From JABWBD01 sp040768665 (GTDB taxonomy: Bacteria; Planctomycetota; Planctomycetia; Pirellulales; Thermoguttaceae): DNA of 64,000 bases. Within the stretch, counting starts at the first letter, position 1. Every line of letters begins with the position of its first letter. The notes under the pieces are model-generated. The model saw only the letters and a program-made list of their open reading frames with translations. It ran no database searches and was not told the DNA's origin. This document shows, one piece after another, positions 1-10,428 of the stretch. The position numbers were made by a program, and so were the translations under genes. The DNA lies in the NCBI GenBank assembly GCA_040768665.1, contig JAXGMN010000031.1:1-64000 (forward strand). Direction: 5' to 3'.

Positions 1-586
1 CGTGCAGGATTTTCTTGAGTGCATGGAAAGTCTCAGCCCCGTAGCGGAGCGCCTCGGCGAAGTTCGGCGCGCCAACCGGCATGACCATGAACTCCTGAAG
101 GTCTACGCTGTTGTCGGCATGCTTGCCGCCGTTGAGGATGTTCATCATCGGCACCGGCAGTCGCACGGCGCCGGTCCCGCCGAGGTAGGCGTACAACGGC
201 ATTTCGGCGGCCATTGCTGCCGCGCGGGCGACCGCCATCGAGACGCCCAGGATCGCATTGGCTCCCAGTTTGCTCTTGGTGGGGGTGCTATCCAAATCGA
301 TCATCAGCCGATCGATCTGGGCCTGCCGCGCCGGGTCCACGCCCAGGAGCTTCGGGGCGATTGTATCGTTGACGTTGGCAACCGCTTTGAGGACTCCCTT
401 TCCGGCATACCTTTTCTTGTCGCCGTCGCGGAGCTCCAGGGCCTCGTTCTCTCCGGTGGAAGCACCGGAAGGCACGGAGGCCGAGGCGGTGATGCCGCCC
501 TCCAGTGTCACGTGCACGCGCACGGTGGGGTTGCCGCGCGAATCGAGAATCTCCATTGCACGGATCGAAGCGATTTTCCTTGCCAT
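1..586 (-). CDS. eno: Enolase, N-terminal part (runs off the left edge)
   Basis: Phosphopyruvate hydratase of glycolysis, converting 2-phosphoglycerate to phosphoenolpyruvate in the cytoplasm. About 195 residues are visible. The start reads MARKIASIRAMEILDSRGNP, which is the typical enolase N-terminus, followed by the mobile loop SVPSGASTGENEALELRDGD, then GANAILGVSMA and MNILNGGKHADNSVD, all hallmark enolase stretches. The ATG at 586 is preceded by an AAAGGAG ribosome-binding site about 8 nt upstream. The C-terminal barrel with the catalytic lysines lies outside the window. No damage is seen in the visible part. Identification is very secure. Confidence 0.97.
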   Translation of the reverse strand, partial: MARKIASIRAMEILDSRGNPTVRVHVTLEGGITASASVPSGASTGENEALELRDGDKKRYAGKGVLKAVANVNDTIAPKLLGVDPARQAQIDRLMIDLDSTPTKSKLGANAILGVSMAVARAAAMAAEMPLYAYLGGTGAVRLPVPMMNILNGGKHADNSVDLQEFMVMPVGAPNFAEALRYGAETFHALKKILH

Positions 587-1330
587 CCGACTCTCCTTTG
601 TTCTGGGGGATGTAATTCTGGTGCCAACCCAAACAACCGCAAAAGTTCGCGTCACACCTGGTGGACGAAGTCGATCTCCGCGTCCATAACGCGCGGGTCG
701 GCGGAGACGAGAAACACTGCCGCGAGGGTGTCGTCAAAGAGCGATAAGCCGGCCCGACTTCCTCCTCTAAACGAGGGATTAAGGCAGAGCCAGAACCGCA
801 ACAGACCGCGGGCGAATCACGCGCAATACGACTGGAACTGGGCAGAGACAGACGAGACACGACAACTCCTACCTGAAGACGCCTGGCGGGAGTTGTAGTC
901 CGGGTATGTCGGGGCTCCCACCGCCGATAAATGGACGCTGGTAGGAGTCATCAGCCTGGGCGGCGGTTTCGGGGGACTCCATCCCCGTATCCCGGAAGTC
1001 TAACCTGTCCGATAGCATAAAGCAAGCATGGCACCGGCCTGCCAGCGCCATACTTCGTGGCTATCCGAAAACGGGGACTGGCTCCCGGATGCTGTGACTG
1101 GAACTGTCAAGCGGTTCGCCGTCGCGGGAGGGCGGCCGATTCGCCCGCGACAAGGCAGACGCCGAAGCGAAGTGGATCGGACACCGGAGACGAAGCTCGG
1201 GCGGTCTTCCGGGATTCGATCGGGTAGAATATCCTGAAACTCCTCGACAGAACAACTTCCTGGCAAACGTCGTGGCGGTGAAACCGAACAACCGATTGCG
1301 CAAACCATCTACCCGTAAAAGGAGTTCCCC
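587..1330. other. Intergenic stretch without a recognisable gene
   Basis: About 740 bases between the divergent enolase and PQQ-propeller genes. Short open frames exist on both strands but none has recognisable motifs, a good ribosome-binding site or plausible composition. Promoters for both divergent genes are expected here; I could not single them out. Confidence 0.5.
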
Positions 1331-2779
1331 GTGCATCAGTGTCTAGGTCGGCTCTTGCTCAGTCTGCCCCTCCTCCTGGCCTGTTACGCCACTGCCGCAC
1401 CTCCGAACTGGCCACAGTTTCGCGGCCCCGGCTCGCGGGGAGTCACCGAGGGTGACACACTACCCGACCGCTGGTCGGCCACCGAAAACGTCGCCTGGAA
1501 GACCGACATTCCGGGCCGTGGTTGGTCGTCGCCCGTCGTGTGGGCCAATCGAGTGTTTCTGACGACGGTGGTCAACACAGGCACCTCGGAGGAGCCCAAG
1601 AAGGGCCTTTACTTCGGCGGAAACCGACCGGAGCCGCCCGATGGCGTGCACGAGTGGAAGGTGTTCTGCCTTGAGCTGGAAAGCGGCCGCATTGTGTGGG
1701 AGCACCAGGTCCATGAAGGCAAGCCTGAGACTCCCATTCACTTGAAGAACAGCTTCGCTTCCGAGACACCCGTCACCGACGGCGAAAGAGTCTACTGCTA
1801 CTTCGGCAACATCGGCATCTTCTGCTTCGACCAGCAAGGCAACCCCGTTTGGAGCCGCCGGATTGAACCTCACAAGAACCGCAATGGCTGGGGCACGGCC
1901 GCCTCGCCCGTTCTCCACGGCGATACCCTCTATATCGTGAACGACAACGACGAAGACTCATATCTTTTGGCACTCGACAAGCTCACCGGGGAAGAACGCT
2001 GGCGAGTTTCTCGAGACGAGAAGAGCAACTGGTCGACTCCCTTCGTTTGGGAAAACGACCGCCGCATCGAGATTGTCACCTTGGGAAGCGGCAAGGTCCG
2101 CTCGTACGACCTCGAGGGCAAGCTGCTCTGGTGGCTGGAAGGTATGTCGAGCATCACGATCGCCACTCCTTACGCCTACGACGGATTGCTCTACATGAGC
2201 TCCGGCTACGTCGGCGACCGGCTGCGGCCGATCTACGCCATACGCCCTGGAGCGAAAGGCGATATCTCGCTCGAAGGAACCCAACGGCAGAACAAGTGGA
2301 TCGCGTGGTGCAACCAGGCCGCGGCCCCTTACAACCCATCGACGCTGATATACCAGGATCGCCTTTATGTTCTCTACGACCGCGGGCTGGTGGCCTGCTT
2401 CGATCCGAAGGACGGCTCCGAAATCTATGGTCCCCAGCGGCTGCCTGACGGACGAGCCTTCACGGCTTCGCCTTGGGCGTACGGGGGCAACGTGTTCTGC
2501 CTGAACGAAGACGGCCTCACATTTGTCCTCAAAGCAAGCGACGAGTTCCAACTGCTGCACACCAACCCGCTGGCCGAGGACGACATGGCGATGGCCACCC
2601 CGGCGATCGCCGGCGACCGGATGCTGATTCGTACCTCCGCAAGGAGTCCTGGCATCCAGAAGCCTGCAACACCGAAGCAGGCCGGAGCAAACCAGGCGGA
2701 CGTTGACTACGATCCTCTTGCCGTGTCGAGTCGGCTGGAATCTAGTTTGGTATCAGGAGTTCGCTCGTTGGCAGTCTGA
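1331..2779 (+). CDS. Secreted PQQ-like beta-propeller protein
   Basis: 482 residues with a GTG start behind an AAAAGGAG site. The N-terminus (RLLLSLPLLLACYATAAPPN) looks like a secretion signal with a possible cleavage after ATA or TAA. It continues WPQFRGPGSRGV, the signature opening of the many planctomycetal PQQ_2/BamB-like propellers. Repeats with W-x-x-D/P and SPVV/SPVLHGD blades follow (WKTDIPGRGWSSPVVW, GTAASPVLHGDTLYIVNDND). It probably acts outside the cytoplasm; the substrate is unknown. The canonical last blade (ATPAIAGDRMLIRT) is intact, but the last about 40 residues (from SARSPGIQKP) do not resemble a propeller end, so a small 3' frameshift near 2640 is possible. It precedes the carbohydrate-active genes in the same direction. 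Confidence 0.85.
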   Translation: MHQCLGRLLLSLPLLLACYATAAPPNWPQFRGPGSRGVTEGDTLPDRWSATENVAWKTDIPGRGWSSPVVWANRVFLTTVVNTGTSEEPKKGLYFGGNRPEPPDGVHEWKVFCLELESGRIVWEHQVHEGKPETPIHLKNSFASETPVTDGERVYCYFGNIGIFCFDQQGNPVWSRRIEPHKNRNGWGTAASPVLHGDTLYIVNDNDEDSYLLALDKLTGEERWRVSRDEKSNWSTPFVWENDRRIEIVTLGSGKVRSYDLEGKLLWWLEGMSSITIATPYAYDGLLYMSSGYVGDRLRPIYAIRPGAKGDISLEGTQRQNKWIAWCNQAAAPYNPSTLIYQDRLYVLYDRGLVACFDPKDGSEIYGPQRLPDGRAFTASPWAYGGNVFCLNEDGLTFVLKASDEFQLLHTNPLAEDDMAMATPAIAGDRMLIRTSARSPGIQKPATPKQAGANQADVDYDPLAVSSRLESSLVSGVRSLAV

Positions 2780-2841
2780 ATGTCTGCGGAGCTCATCCGG
2801 AGCTTCCAGATGATTGGTCCTCTTGCTGGAGACGAAATACG

Positions 2842-4845
2842 ATGCAAACCAATGTGAAGGATGGACGGTTCTCCCAATGGTTTTTCCGCAATGTGCCGTT
2901 CCCGCCGTTCGGCCGAATGGCCGTGGCTGCTTGGGCACTCGTCGCTGGGACGGTCCTTGTTGCCGGACCTGGCGCTGCCGCGCAGGGCGACGGAAGCGGC
3001 GAGATTGCCATTTCCGGCGAATTGAAACAATGGCACAAGGTGACGTTGACGCTGGACGGACCGCCGGCTCGCGAAACGGACAACGCCCCCAACCCCTTCA
3101 CCGACTACCGCATGGCCGTGACGTTCCGCCACGAATCGGGTTCGCCCGCGTACGTGGTTCCGGGGTACTTTGCGGCCGACGGCGATGCGGCGAACAGTTC
3201 CGCCGATGCCGGCACGAAATGGCGGGCCCACTTGTCGCCGGACCGAACCGGGAAGTGGACCTATCGAGTCTCCTTTGTCCAGGGAAAGCTTGTGGCCGTC
3301 GATTCATCGTTGGCTGGGGAGAAGTTGCCCAAGTATGACGGCAAGTCCGGGTCGTTCGAAATCGGCGCCACGGACAAGACCGGCCGTGACTTCCGTAGCG
3401 AAGGCCGGCTGCAATACGTCGGCAAGCACCACCTGCGTTTTGCCGGCAGCGGCCGTTACTTCCTCAAGGCGGGCCCCGATGCGCCGGAGACGCTGCTGGC
3501 CTACGCCGATTTCGATGGCACGCATTCCGGAAAGCCTCGAAAGCCTCGCGCCGGCGAGGCGGCTCCGACCACAGATCTCCATCGCTATGAGCCCCATCTC
3601 CCGGACGGGCGGCGCGGCGATCCGACTTGGAAGGACGGAAAAGGCCGGGGACTGATCGGCGCCTTGAATTATCTGGCCGGCAAAGGCTGCAACGCCTTTT
3701 CCTTCCTGCCCTACAACGCTGGCGGCGACGGTGACAACGTGTGGCCGTTTGTCGAGCGGAACGACAAGCTGCACTACGACTGCTCGAAGCTCGATCAGTG
3801 GCAGATCGTGTTCGACCATGCGCAAAAGCTGGGCCTGTACCTGCACTTCAAGCTGCAGGAGACCGAAATCGACGACAATCGCAGCGGGCACGACAAAGAC
3901 AAAGCCGATGGCAAAGTCCCCACGTCCCTGGACGGCGGCGATCTGGGCGTCGAACGCAAACTCTATTGCCGGGAACTGATCGCACGATTTGCCTATGAGC
4001 TGGCGCTCAACTGGAATCTGGGCGAGGAGAACACGCAGTCGCCCGAGCAACAGCGGGCCATGGCCCGGTATATCCACGATACCGATCCCTACGATCATTT
4101 GATCGTGGTCCACACGTTTCCAAACTGGCAGGACCGCGTCTATCCGGAGTTGCTGGGCGACCGGTCCGTGCTGACAGGCGCGTCGCTGCAGAACAGTTGG
4201 AACAGCGCCCATCAACGGACGCTGAAGTGGGTGGTGGAATCCGACAAGGCCGGCCGGCCGTGGGTCGTAGCCAACGACGAGCAGAACCCGGCCGACATGG
4301 GCGTGCCGCCGGACCCCGGCTACCAAGGACATAGCGGAGAAGCGGTTCAGAACGGCAAGCCCTACAACCTGCACGACGTCCGCAAGGCGACCCTTTGGGG
4401 CACCATCCTGGCCGGCGGCGCGGGCGTCGAGTACTACTTCGGCTACAAGCTGCCGCAGAACGATCTCGAGTGCGAGGATTTCCGCAGCCGCGACAAGTCG
4501 TGGGACTGCTGCCGCATCGCGCTGGACTTCTTCCGCGAGCACGATATTCCTTTCTGGGAAATGAGCAACGCCGACGCCCTCATTGGCAATGTCAAGAATG
4601 ACAACAGCAAGTACTGCCTGGCCAAACCCGGCAGTCTGTATCTGGTCTATCTGCCCACTGGCGGAACGACCGAGATTGACTTGAGTGACGCCCCTGGCAC
4701 GTTCACCGTCCAGTGGTTCGACCCGCGCCACGGGGGGCCGTTGCAGCAGGGCTCGGTCGCCAAAGTCCAGGGTGGGAAGAAAGCCGCTCTGGGCACAGCC
4801 CCGAAGGATGCCGACGACGACTGGCTGATCGTCGTCCGTCGATGA
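2842..4845 (+). CDS. Secreted DUF5060/DUF4038 glycoside hydrolase-like protein (paralogue 1 of 5)
   Basis: 667 residues. A long N-terminal signal region (hydrophobic AVAAWALVAGTVLVAGPGAA near residues 28-48) is followed by a DUF5060 beta-sandwich (about 55-180; HKVTLTLDGP, YRMAVTFRHESGSPAYVVPG). A (beta/alpha)8-type domain of the DUF4038/apiosidase-like class spans about 200-570 (GALNYLAGKGCNAFSFLPYN, WNLGEENTQSPEQQRAMARY). The end is a putative collagen-binding/CBM-like sandwich (FTVQWFDPRHGGPLQQG, DDDWLIVVRR). The Glu in WNLGEEN is a candidate acid/base. The family includes GH140 apiosidases acting on pectin side chains, but the actual substrate here is not predictable. It sits first in a run of five paralogues with a GH10 gene directly downstream. 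Confidence 0.85.
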   Translation: MQTNVKDGRFSQWFFRNVPFPPFGRMAVAAWALVAGTVLVAGPGAAAQGDGSGEIAISGELKQWHKVTLTLDGPPARETDNAPNPFTDYRMAVTFRHESGSPAYVVPGYFAADGDAANSSADAGTKWRAHLSPDRTGKWTYRVSFVQGKLVAVDSSLAGEKLPKYDGKSGSFEIGATDKTGRDFRSEGRLQYVGKHHLRFAGSGRYFLKAGPDAPETLLAYADFDGTHSGKPRKPRAGEAAPTTDLHRYEPHLPDGRRGDPTWKDGKGRGLIGALNYLAGKGCNAFSFLPYNAGGDGDNVWPFVERNDKLHYDCSKLDQWQIVFDHAQKLGLYLHFKLQETEIDDNRSGHDKDKADGKVPTSLDGGDLGVERKLYCRELIARFAYELALNWNLGEENTQSPEQQRAMARYIHDTDPYDHLIVVHTFPNWQDRVYPELLGDRSVLTGASLQNSWNSAHQRTLKWVVESDKAGRPWVVANDEQNPADMGVPPDPGYQGHSGEAVQNGKPYNLHDVRKATLWGTILAGGAGVEYYFGYKLPQNDLECEDFRSRDKSWDCCRIALDFFREHDIPFWEMSNADALIGNVKNDNSKYCLAKPGSLYLVYLPTGGTTEIDLSDAPGTFTVQWFDPRHGGPLQQGSVAKVQGGKKAALGTAPKDADDDWLIVVRR

Positions 4846-4879
4846 CAATTGCCGCAACGACCTGTTTCCGGAGTTCTTT

Positions 4880-6295
4880 ATGCACCTCATCCTTTACTGT
4901 GTACCGCCGCCCTGCCGATGGCCGCTACGGGGGACTGCCGCCCGGAGTTTCGCTCCTGCTGGACCGGCCCTGGAGACGATGCGTTTCAACGGCCAGCGGG
5001 AATTATACGATCCCCAAGTCGTCGAAGTCGGCGGAACTGAACTGCTCTCGTATGGCCGCGAGATGGACATCGCTCGTCTTCCGAGAACGCGTTTGCGCTA
5101 CGAAGGGCAGGCCGCCGATGCCGCCTGGCGGGCAGCGGCACAGCAGCGGATCGAAAAGTACCGGAAGGCCGACCTGACGGTGACCGTGCTCGACGCGGAG
5201 GGTAAGCCGGCCGCAGGAGCCCGCGTCCAAGTGAACATGACGCGTCACGCATTCGGATGGGGCTCGGCGGTCACGGCCGACTTGCTGACCGCCGACACCG
5301 CAGACGCCCGCACGTACCGCGAAACCGTCGCCACGCTTTACAACAAGGTCGTCTTTGAAAACGATCTCAAGTGGCCGGGCTGGGAACGAAAAGAACGACG
5401 CGCGACGGTGTTCGACGCGATCCGCTGGCTGGAGAAGAGCAACATCGAGATTCGGGGCCACTGCCTGGTCTGGCCCTCGTGGCGTCACCTGCCCAGGGAT
5501 GTCGCCCGCCTGGCAGACAATCCCTCTGCACTGCGCCGGCGCGTCGGCGATCACGTGACCGATGAGGTGTCGGCATTGCGCGGCAAGCTGGTCCAGTGGG
5601 ACGTGATCAACGAGCCGTACACCAACCATGACTTGATGGACGTGCTGGGCAACGAGGCGATGGTCGAGTGGTTTCGGCTGGCGCGTCAGGCCGACGCCGA
5701 GGTGCGGCTGTTCATCAACGATTACGCGATCCTCGCCGCCGGAGGGCGGGACACGGCACATCAGGATCACTACGAGCAGACAATCCGGTACCTGCTCGAT
5801 CAGAAGGCCCCGCTGGGCGGCATTGGCCTGCAAGCGCATTTCGCGTCGGACTTGACGCCACCGGCGAGGCTGATTCAAATCCTCGACCGATTCAGCCGGT
5901 TCGGCTTACCGCTGGAAGTCACTGAGCACGATATCAACATCAGCGACGAGCAACTCCAGGCCGATTACACCCGCGACTTCCTGACAGCGGTATTCAGCCA
6001 TCCCTCGGTCAACGGCATCCTTACCTGGGGATTCTGGGAAGGGCGCCATTGGCGGCCCAACGCCGCCTATTTCCGCCGCGACTGGTCTCTGACGCCGGCG
6101 GGGCAAGTGTGGATCGACCTGGTCCGCGACAAGTGGTGGACTCGCGAGTCGGGCGTGACCGACGCCGCGGGTCGCTTCACCGTGCGAGGTTTCCTCGGAC
6201 AGTACGACGTCGAAGCCGCCCAAGGCGACAGGACGGCTGCCACGAAGTGCACGCTCTCGGCAGATGAGGGTCGAGTGACGCTGCAATTACCGTGA
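4880..6295 (+). CDS. GH10 endo-1,4-beta-xylanase-like protein
   Basis: 471 residues from the ATG at 4880, which has GGAG 8 nt upstream. A Big/CBM-like segment (residues about 90-125; LTVTVLDAEGKPAAGARVQV) leads into a GH10 barrel. Acid/base glutamate lies in WDVINEPYTNHD, nucleophile glutamate in LPLEVTEHDINI; other GH10 marks are HCLVWPSW, LFINDYAI, GGIGLQAHF and ILTWGFWEGRHW. Both catalytic glutamates are intact, so hydrolysis of beta-1,4-xylan or a related glycan is likely. A carboxypeptidase-regulatory-like tail (VTDAAGRFTVRGF) closes the protein. The first about 30 residues are proline/arginine rich and not a usual signal peptide, whereas the neighbouring frame shows LCTAALPMAATGD, so an indel near 4890-4980 may have damaged the export signal. 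Confidence 0.88.
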   Translation: MHLILYCVPPPCRWPLRGTAARSFAPAGPALETMRFNGQRELYDPQVVEVGGTELLSYGREMDIARLPRTRLRYEGQAADAAWRAAAQQRIEKYRKADLTVTVLDAEGKPAAGARVQVNMTRHAFGWGSAVTADLLTADTADARTYRETVATLYNKVVFENDLKWPGWERKERRATVFDAIRWLEKSNIEIRGHCLVWPSWRHLPRDVARLADNPSALRRRVGDHVTDEVSALRGKLVQWDVINEPYTNHDLMDVLGNEAMVEWFRLARQADAEVRLFINDYAILAAGGRDTAHQDHYEQTIRYLLDQKAPLGGIGLQAHFASDLTPPARLIQILDRFSRFGLPLEVTEHDINISDEQLQADYTRDFLTAVFSHPSVNGILTWGFWEGRHWRPNAAYFRRDWSLTPAGQVWIDLVRDKWWTRESGVTDAAGRFTVRGFLGQYDVEAAQGDRTAATKCTLSADEGRVTLQLP

Positions 6296-6360
6296 GTCGG
6301 CCCCTTTTCGTGCACCCTTCAGCCGCCATCGTGGATCTCCAGAACTAAGGACCAACTCGG

Positions 6361-8445
6361 ATGTCAAAAATCCGCTCGTTGCACCATGGGTTGCTGATGC
6401 TGCTGGCAGCCATGATCTCCTGCCTGGCGGGGCTAAAGAACGACAGCCAAGCCGCCGAGGCCGACGCGGTGTGGTGGCTGACTCCTCGGCGGATGATCCA
6501 GACCAATCTCCGAGAGATCGATGCGAGGATGGACTTGGATGCCTACGTTGATTCGCTTGCCGACTGCCGGGCCAACGTCGTGCTGTTCAACGTGGGCGGG
6601 ATCGTGGCCAACTATCCGACCGACCTGCCGTTTCACTATCGCAATCCGAACATGCAGGGTGATCTGACGGCTGAAGTCGTGCGGCGGTTGCACGCGCATG
6701 GTATCCGTGTGATCGGCCGGTTCGATTTCAGCAAGGTCAACGAGTCCATCGCCGCCAAGCATCCCGACTGGCTTTCTCGCGATCGGCAGGGCAATGCCTA
6801 TCCGCCCTACAACGGCCAGCAGCCGACCTGCTTGAACGGCGGCTACCAGCAAGAGGGTATGTTTGCCATTCTCACCGAGGCGCTGGACCGGTATCCCCTG
6901 GACGGAGTCTTCTTCAACATGATCGGCTACCCGCGGCGGGATTACAGCGGACGCGATTTGGGCATTTGCCAATGCGCTGGTTGCAAGACGCGTTTCCGCC
7001 AGATGTCCGGGCTCGACCTCCCCAAAACCGAGAATCGAGACGATCCCGCCTATCGCCAGTATCAAACGTTTTGCAGCCGCACCATACGCGACCAATTCGA
7101 ACGCGTGCGAGCGCTGGTCAAGAGCAAGAATCTCAACATCGCGATCTGCACGTACACGTCCGATGGCGTGGACGTGATCCGCAGTGAATCGAACACGCCG
7201 CAGGGACGCGGCACCTACGAAGACAGCGAAAAGGCCCGGCGCATACTGCTCGGAAACCCAGGCGAGCAATTGGCCAACGCCGCGGTGCACTTCATCCATT
7301 ATCCGCACCGGCACGCGTCCGTGTCGCCTCGCCGACGCGCCGCCGTCTGCTCCAGCAGATGTTCAACGGCAAGTGGCTGGATTTCTACTGCATCGGGCCT
7401 TTCCACGCCCAGGAAGATCGGCTGGGACTGGACCAGGTGCGCGTTATCTACCGCTTCTACGCTGAAAACGAGCAATGGCTGACAAACACGTTCGAGTTGG
7501 CGGACGTCGACCCTGATCATCGATCTGGCTCAAGGTTCTGAAGAGTACGACGGCTGGCTAAAGATCCTTGGCCAGTCACACGTGAGCTTCGACCTGGTTT
7601 CGTTGAGCAGTTCGGACTTGAAACGGTACCCGGCGTTGATTGTCCCGCTGACTCGAGAGCTGAACGACGCGACCGCGGCACTCGATGAGTATGTCGGCGG
7701 CGGACGTCTGCTGCTGACAGGAGGCCTTCCGGTAGGGCTGCGCGTGGCATGCTCGGCGTCGGCGACATGATCCCGCGCCCCGAAGGGACCTACGTTCGGA
7801 TTCGTGACGAAGACAGGACGCAGCTTGCGGCAAGCGCTGGAGGAAACTCCGATCTGGTGTTCCTCGATGGCGACGTGGCGACTTGCCAGGTCGAGCAGGA
7901 CGTCCAGGGGTTATTGCGGTACATCCCGCCCGCCATGTTCGGTCCCCCGGAGAAGTGCTACTACACGCAAGTCTCCGACACGCCCTGCCTGTACGTCGGG
8001 CGCGCCGGCGGGCCCGGCGCCGTGGCATGGTTTCCTTGGCAGATCGCGGCCCATTACCATCGTCAAGGACATCTCGGACACAAGGCATTGGCCGTTGCCG
8101 CCCTGGATGAACTGCTCGGACTGCAGCGCCGAGTCCGGATCAAGGGGTCGCCGCTGATCGAAATGAACCACCGTGGCGGCCGATCCGGCGGTTTTCAGTG
8201 GATCAGCCTGGTGAATCACTCCGGCCTGCTGGACAACGTGCTCCACGCACCGCTACCCATCCGCAATGTCGAGATCCGGGTCACACCGCGAGGCCCCGTG
8301 CGTGCGGTGCAGCTGTGCGAGCGGGAGAGGAGATCCCTTTCACGCAGGAGGCCGACGGGGATGTGATCTGTGTCGTGCCTGAACTGGATCCTTATGAGGT
8401 CGTGCTCCTGCAGCATGACGCGGCGGCAGCACTGGCCGGGAATAA
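6361..8445 (+). pseudogene. GHL6-type glycoside hydrolase-like gene with several frameshifts
   Basis: The intact first frame (6361 to about 7340) gives a signal peptide and a TIM-barrel-like sequence of the hypothetical glycosyl hydrolase 6 / GH29-related class (RANVVLFNVGGIVANYPT, GIRVIGRFDFSKVNESIAAK, PLDGVFFNMIGYPRRDYSGR, ICQCAGCKTRFRQ). Homologous sequence then continues in other frames: MFNGKWLDFYCIGPFHAQED after about 7340, DLVSLSSSDLKRYPALIVPL after about 7510, GDMIPRPEGTYVRIRDEDR after about 7745, and EIPFTQEADGDVICVVPELD after about 8325. At least four indels are therefore needed to restore one protein of about 690 residues. The later part resembles a beta-galactosidase-trimerisation-like domain. 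The likely original stop is TAA at 8443. Either a decaying gene or an error-rich stretch of assembly. Confidence 0.75.
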
Positions 8446-8455
8446 GGAGCCCCTC

Positions 8456-10296
8456 ATGAAGTCATTCATTCTGCATGCACTACTGGGATTGGCGCTGGCC
8501 TCGCTGACGATGGTCGCAGCCAGTCAGGCTGACACAAGGCACGTGTGGGAAAGGTGGAGATCACGCTTGAGAGCCGGCGGCAGTACGAGAATCCTTACAC
8601 CGATGTCCAAGTCTGGGTAGACCTCAAGGGCCGGACTTCGACAAACGCTGTTACGGTTTCTGGGACGGCGGTGCCGTTTTCGAGTTCGCATCGTGGCCAC
8701 GGCCCCGATGCGCTGGACTTGGGAAAGCGGTGCGAGCGTGTCGGATCCCGGGTTGCAGGGCGTCCGAGGTGAATTCACTGCCGTCGCCCGGACGGAAGCC
8801 GAGCTTGAAAGCAGCCCCTGCCGGCGCGGCATGATCCGGCCCAGTGGCAACGTACCACGCCTTCGAGTACGCCGATGGGACGCCGTTCTTCCTGCTCGGC
8901 GATACCTGGTGGGCCACGCCCACTGCACGGTTTCCCTGGCACGAGGACGATACACCGCACAACCGTTGGGGCCAGCCGCCGGCTTCCCGAAGACTACGTG
9001 CGTTGCCGCCGCGACCAGCAGTTCAACTGTATTGCCATGATCGCCGCTTTTCCGAATTGGGCCAACGACGGCAAGTCCGCCCGATGGAAAACGCCGGACG
9101 GCATGGTCCTGCGGTGGGCCTGGCCCCGGGCTGGAACAGAAAGCGCTCAGGGAAATGACCGATGAACAGGGCCGTCGGGCGTTTCCTTCCCGGCGTACCT
9201 GTGGCTGAAGAGCATTTCCCGACTTGACACGTATCCGGCCAGGTACTTTCGTTCTCTCGACAAGAAGGTCGACTATCTGAACGCCCAAGGGATGGTCCCT
9301 TTCATCGAAGTGGCTCGACGCGATATCGGGCAAGGCTGGAAACGGTATTACCCGTGGCCGGACTCGTACACGCTGTATATCCAATACGTTTGGAGCCGCT
9401 ACCAGGCGAATATGTGCTTGTTCAGTCCGATCCACTTCGACACGCCGGCCCAGAGCATCCCGGTGGAGGACTGGAACGCGGCGGCGAACCTGGTGATCGA
9501 CCGGTTCGGCCATCCTCCGTTCGGCACGCTGGCCGGGACCAACTCGAACCCTTCTTCGCTGCAGAATTGGGGCCACACGGACCGCGCTCGCTGGCTCAGA
9601 TTCCATCAGATCGGGAACCGCCGCACCCACGACGTGTACGAGTTCTTGACCGAGATCTTCCGGACCGAGCCGCCGGTGCCGGGCATCAACGGCGAACCTT
9701 ACTACGACGGCATGGAGGACGCGGAACCGGGATCGGACAAGGCCGCGCGCTATTGCCGTTCGGCCATGTACGGCAGCGTGCTGTCCGGCGGTCTGGGCGG
9801 CCACATTTACGGCGCGGGCGGCTGGAAAGGGGGCTTGTGGAGCGGCGAGATCGAGGCGGCCTCGGAGTATCCGATCTGGGAAGTCATCCAATGGCCGTCG
9901 GCCGACCAGATGCGGCACCTGAAGACGTTCGTCCTTTCCGAAGGCCGCCGGTACCAGGACTTGATCCCTTCCCACGAGTTGCTGACGCCGAACCGATCGG
10001 GCGAAGCCAAGTCGCTGAACGGCTGGGCGTATTGCGCGGCGACGGCAAGCCGCGATCTCGTACTGCTATACTTCGAGCAAGACTGCCCGCGGGCTACGCT
10101 GTCCGGTCTGCCCGCCGGGCGAGAATACCAGCTTCAATGGTTCGATCCTCGCATGGGCCACTGGCTGGACGCAGGAACATCGTCCAAAAAGATCACCATC
10201 ACTGCGGACGGCAAACTCCCCTTGCCGCCGTTTCCCGGCCGCGCGGGCAAATCGAACACCGATTGGGCGCTGAAACTGCGAAGCCTGTCGTGGTGA
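8456..10296 (+). pseudogene. DUF5060/DUF4038 hydrolase-like gene with many frameshifts (paralogue 2 of 5)
   Basis: Starts with a good signal peptide (MKSFILHALLGLALASLTMV) behind TAAGGAG. Homologous pieces lie in changing frames: VEITLESRRQYENPYTDVQV (DUF5060), FDKRCYGFWDGGAVFEF, MRWTWESGASVSDPGLQGVR, HAFEYADGTPFFLLGDTWWA (start of DUF4038), FNCIAMIAAFPNWANDGKSA. From about 9175 a single frame runs to 10296 (VSFPAYLWLKSISRLDTYPA, INGEPYYDGMEDAEPGSDKA, then the C-terminal sandwich LQWFDPRMGHWLDAG). I count at least six frame changes between 8540 and 9180, while the last 1.1 kb is clean. The assembled protein would be about 610 residues and would match its neighbours in domain order. Confidence 0.75.
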
Positions 10297-10428
10297 GCAA
10301 GTCTAAAATCTCAAACCGATTGGCCCCCGCCATGAGTACCGCACATCAGAAACGGACCGTGGCCATCGTCCTACGACAAGACGCATTGTGCTGCCACCTT
10401 ACTTGTTTTGTCAAACGAGGACTTGCCG

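Noticed and set aside
2..898. 298-codon plus-strand open frame at the left edge
   Set aside because: It is the antisense of the enolase gene; its composition (His/Arg/Gly rich) is typical of a shadow frame, and the enolase on the other strand is unmistakable.
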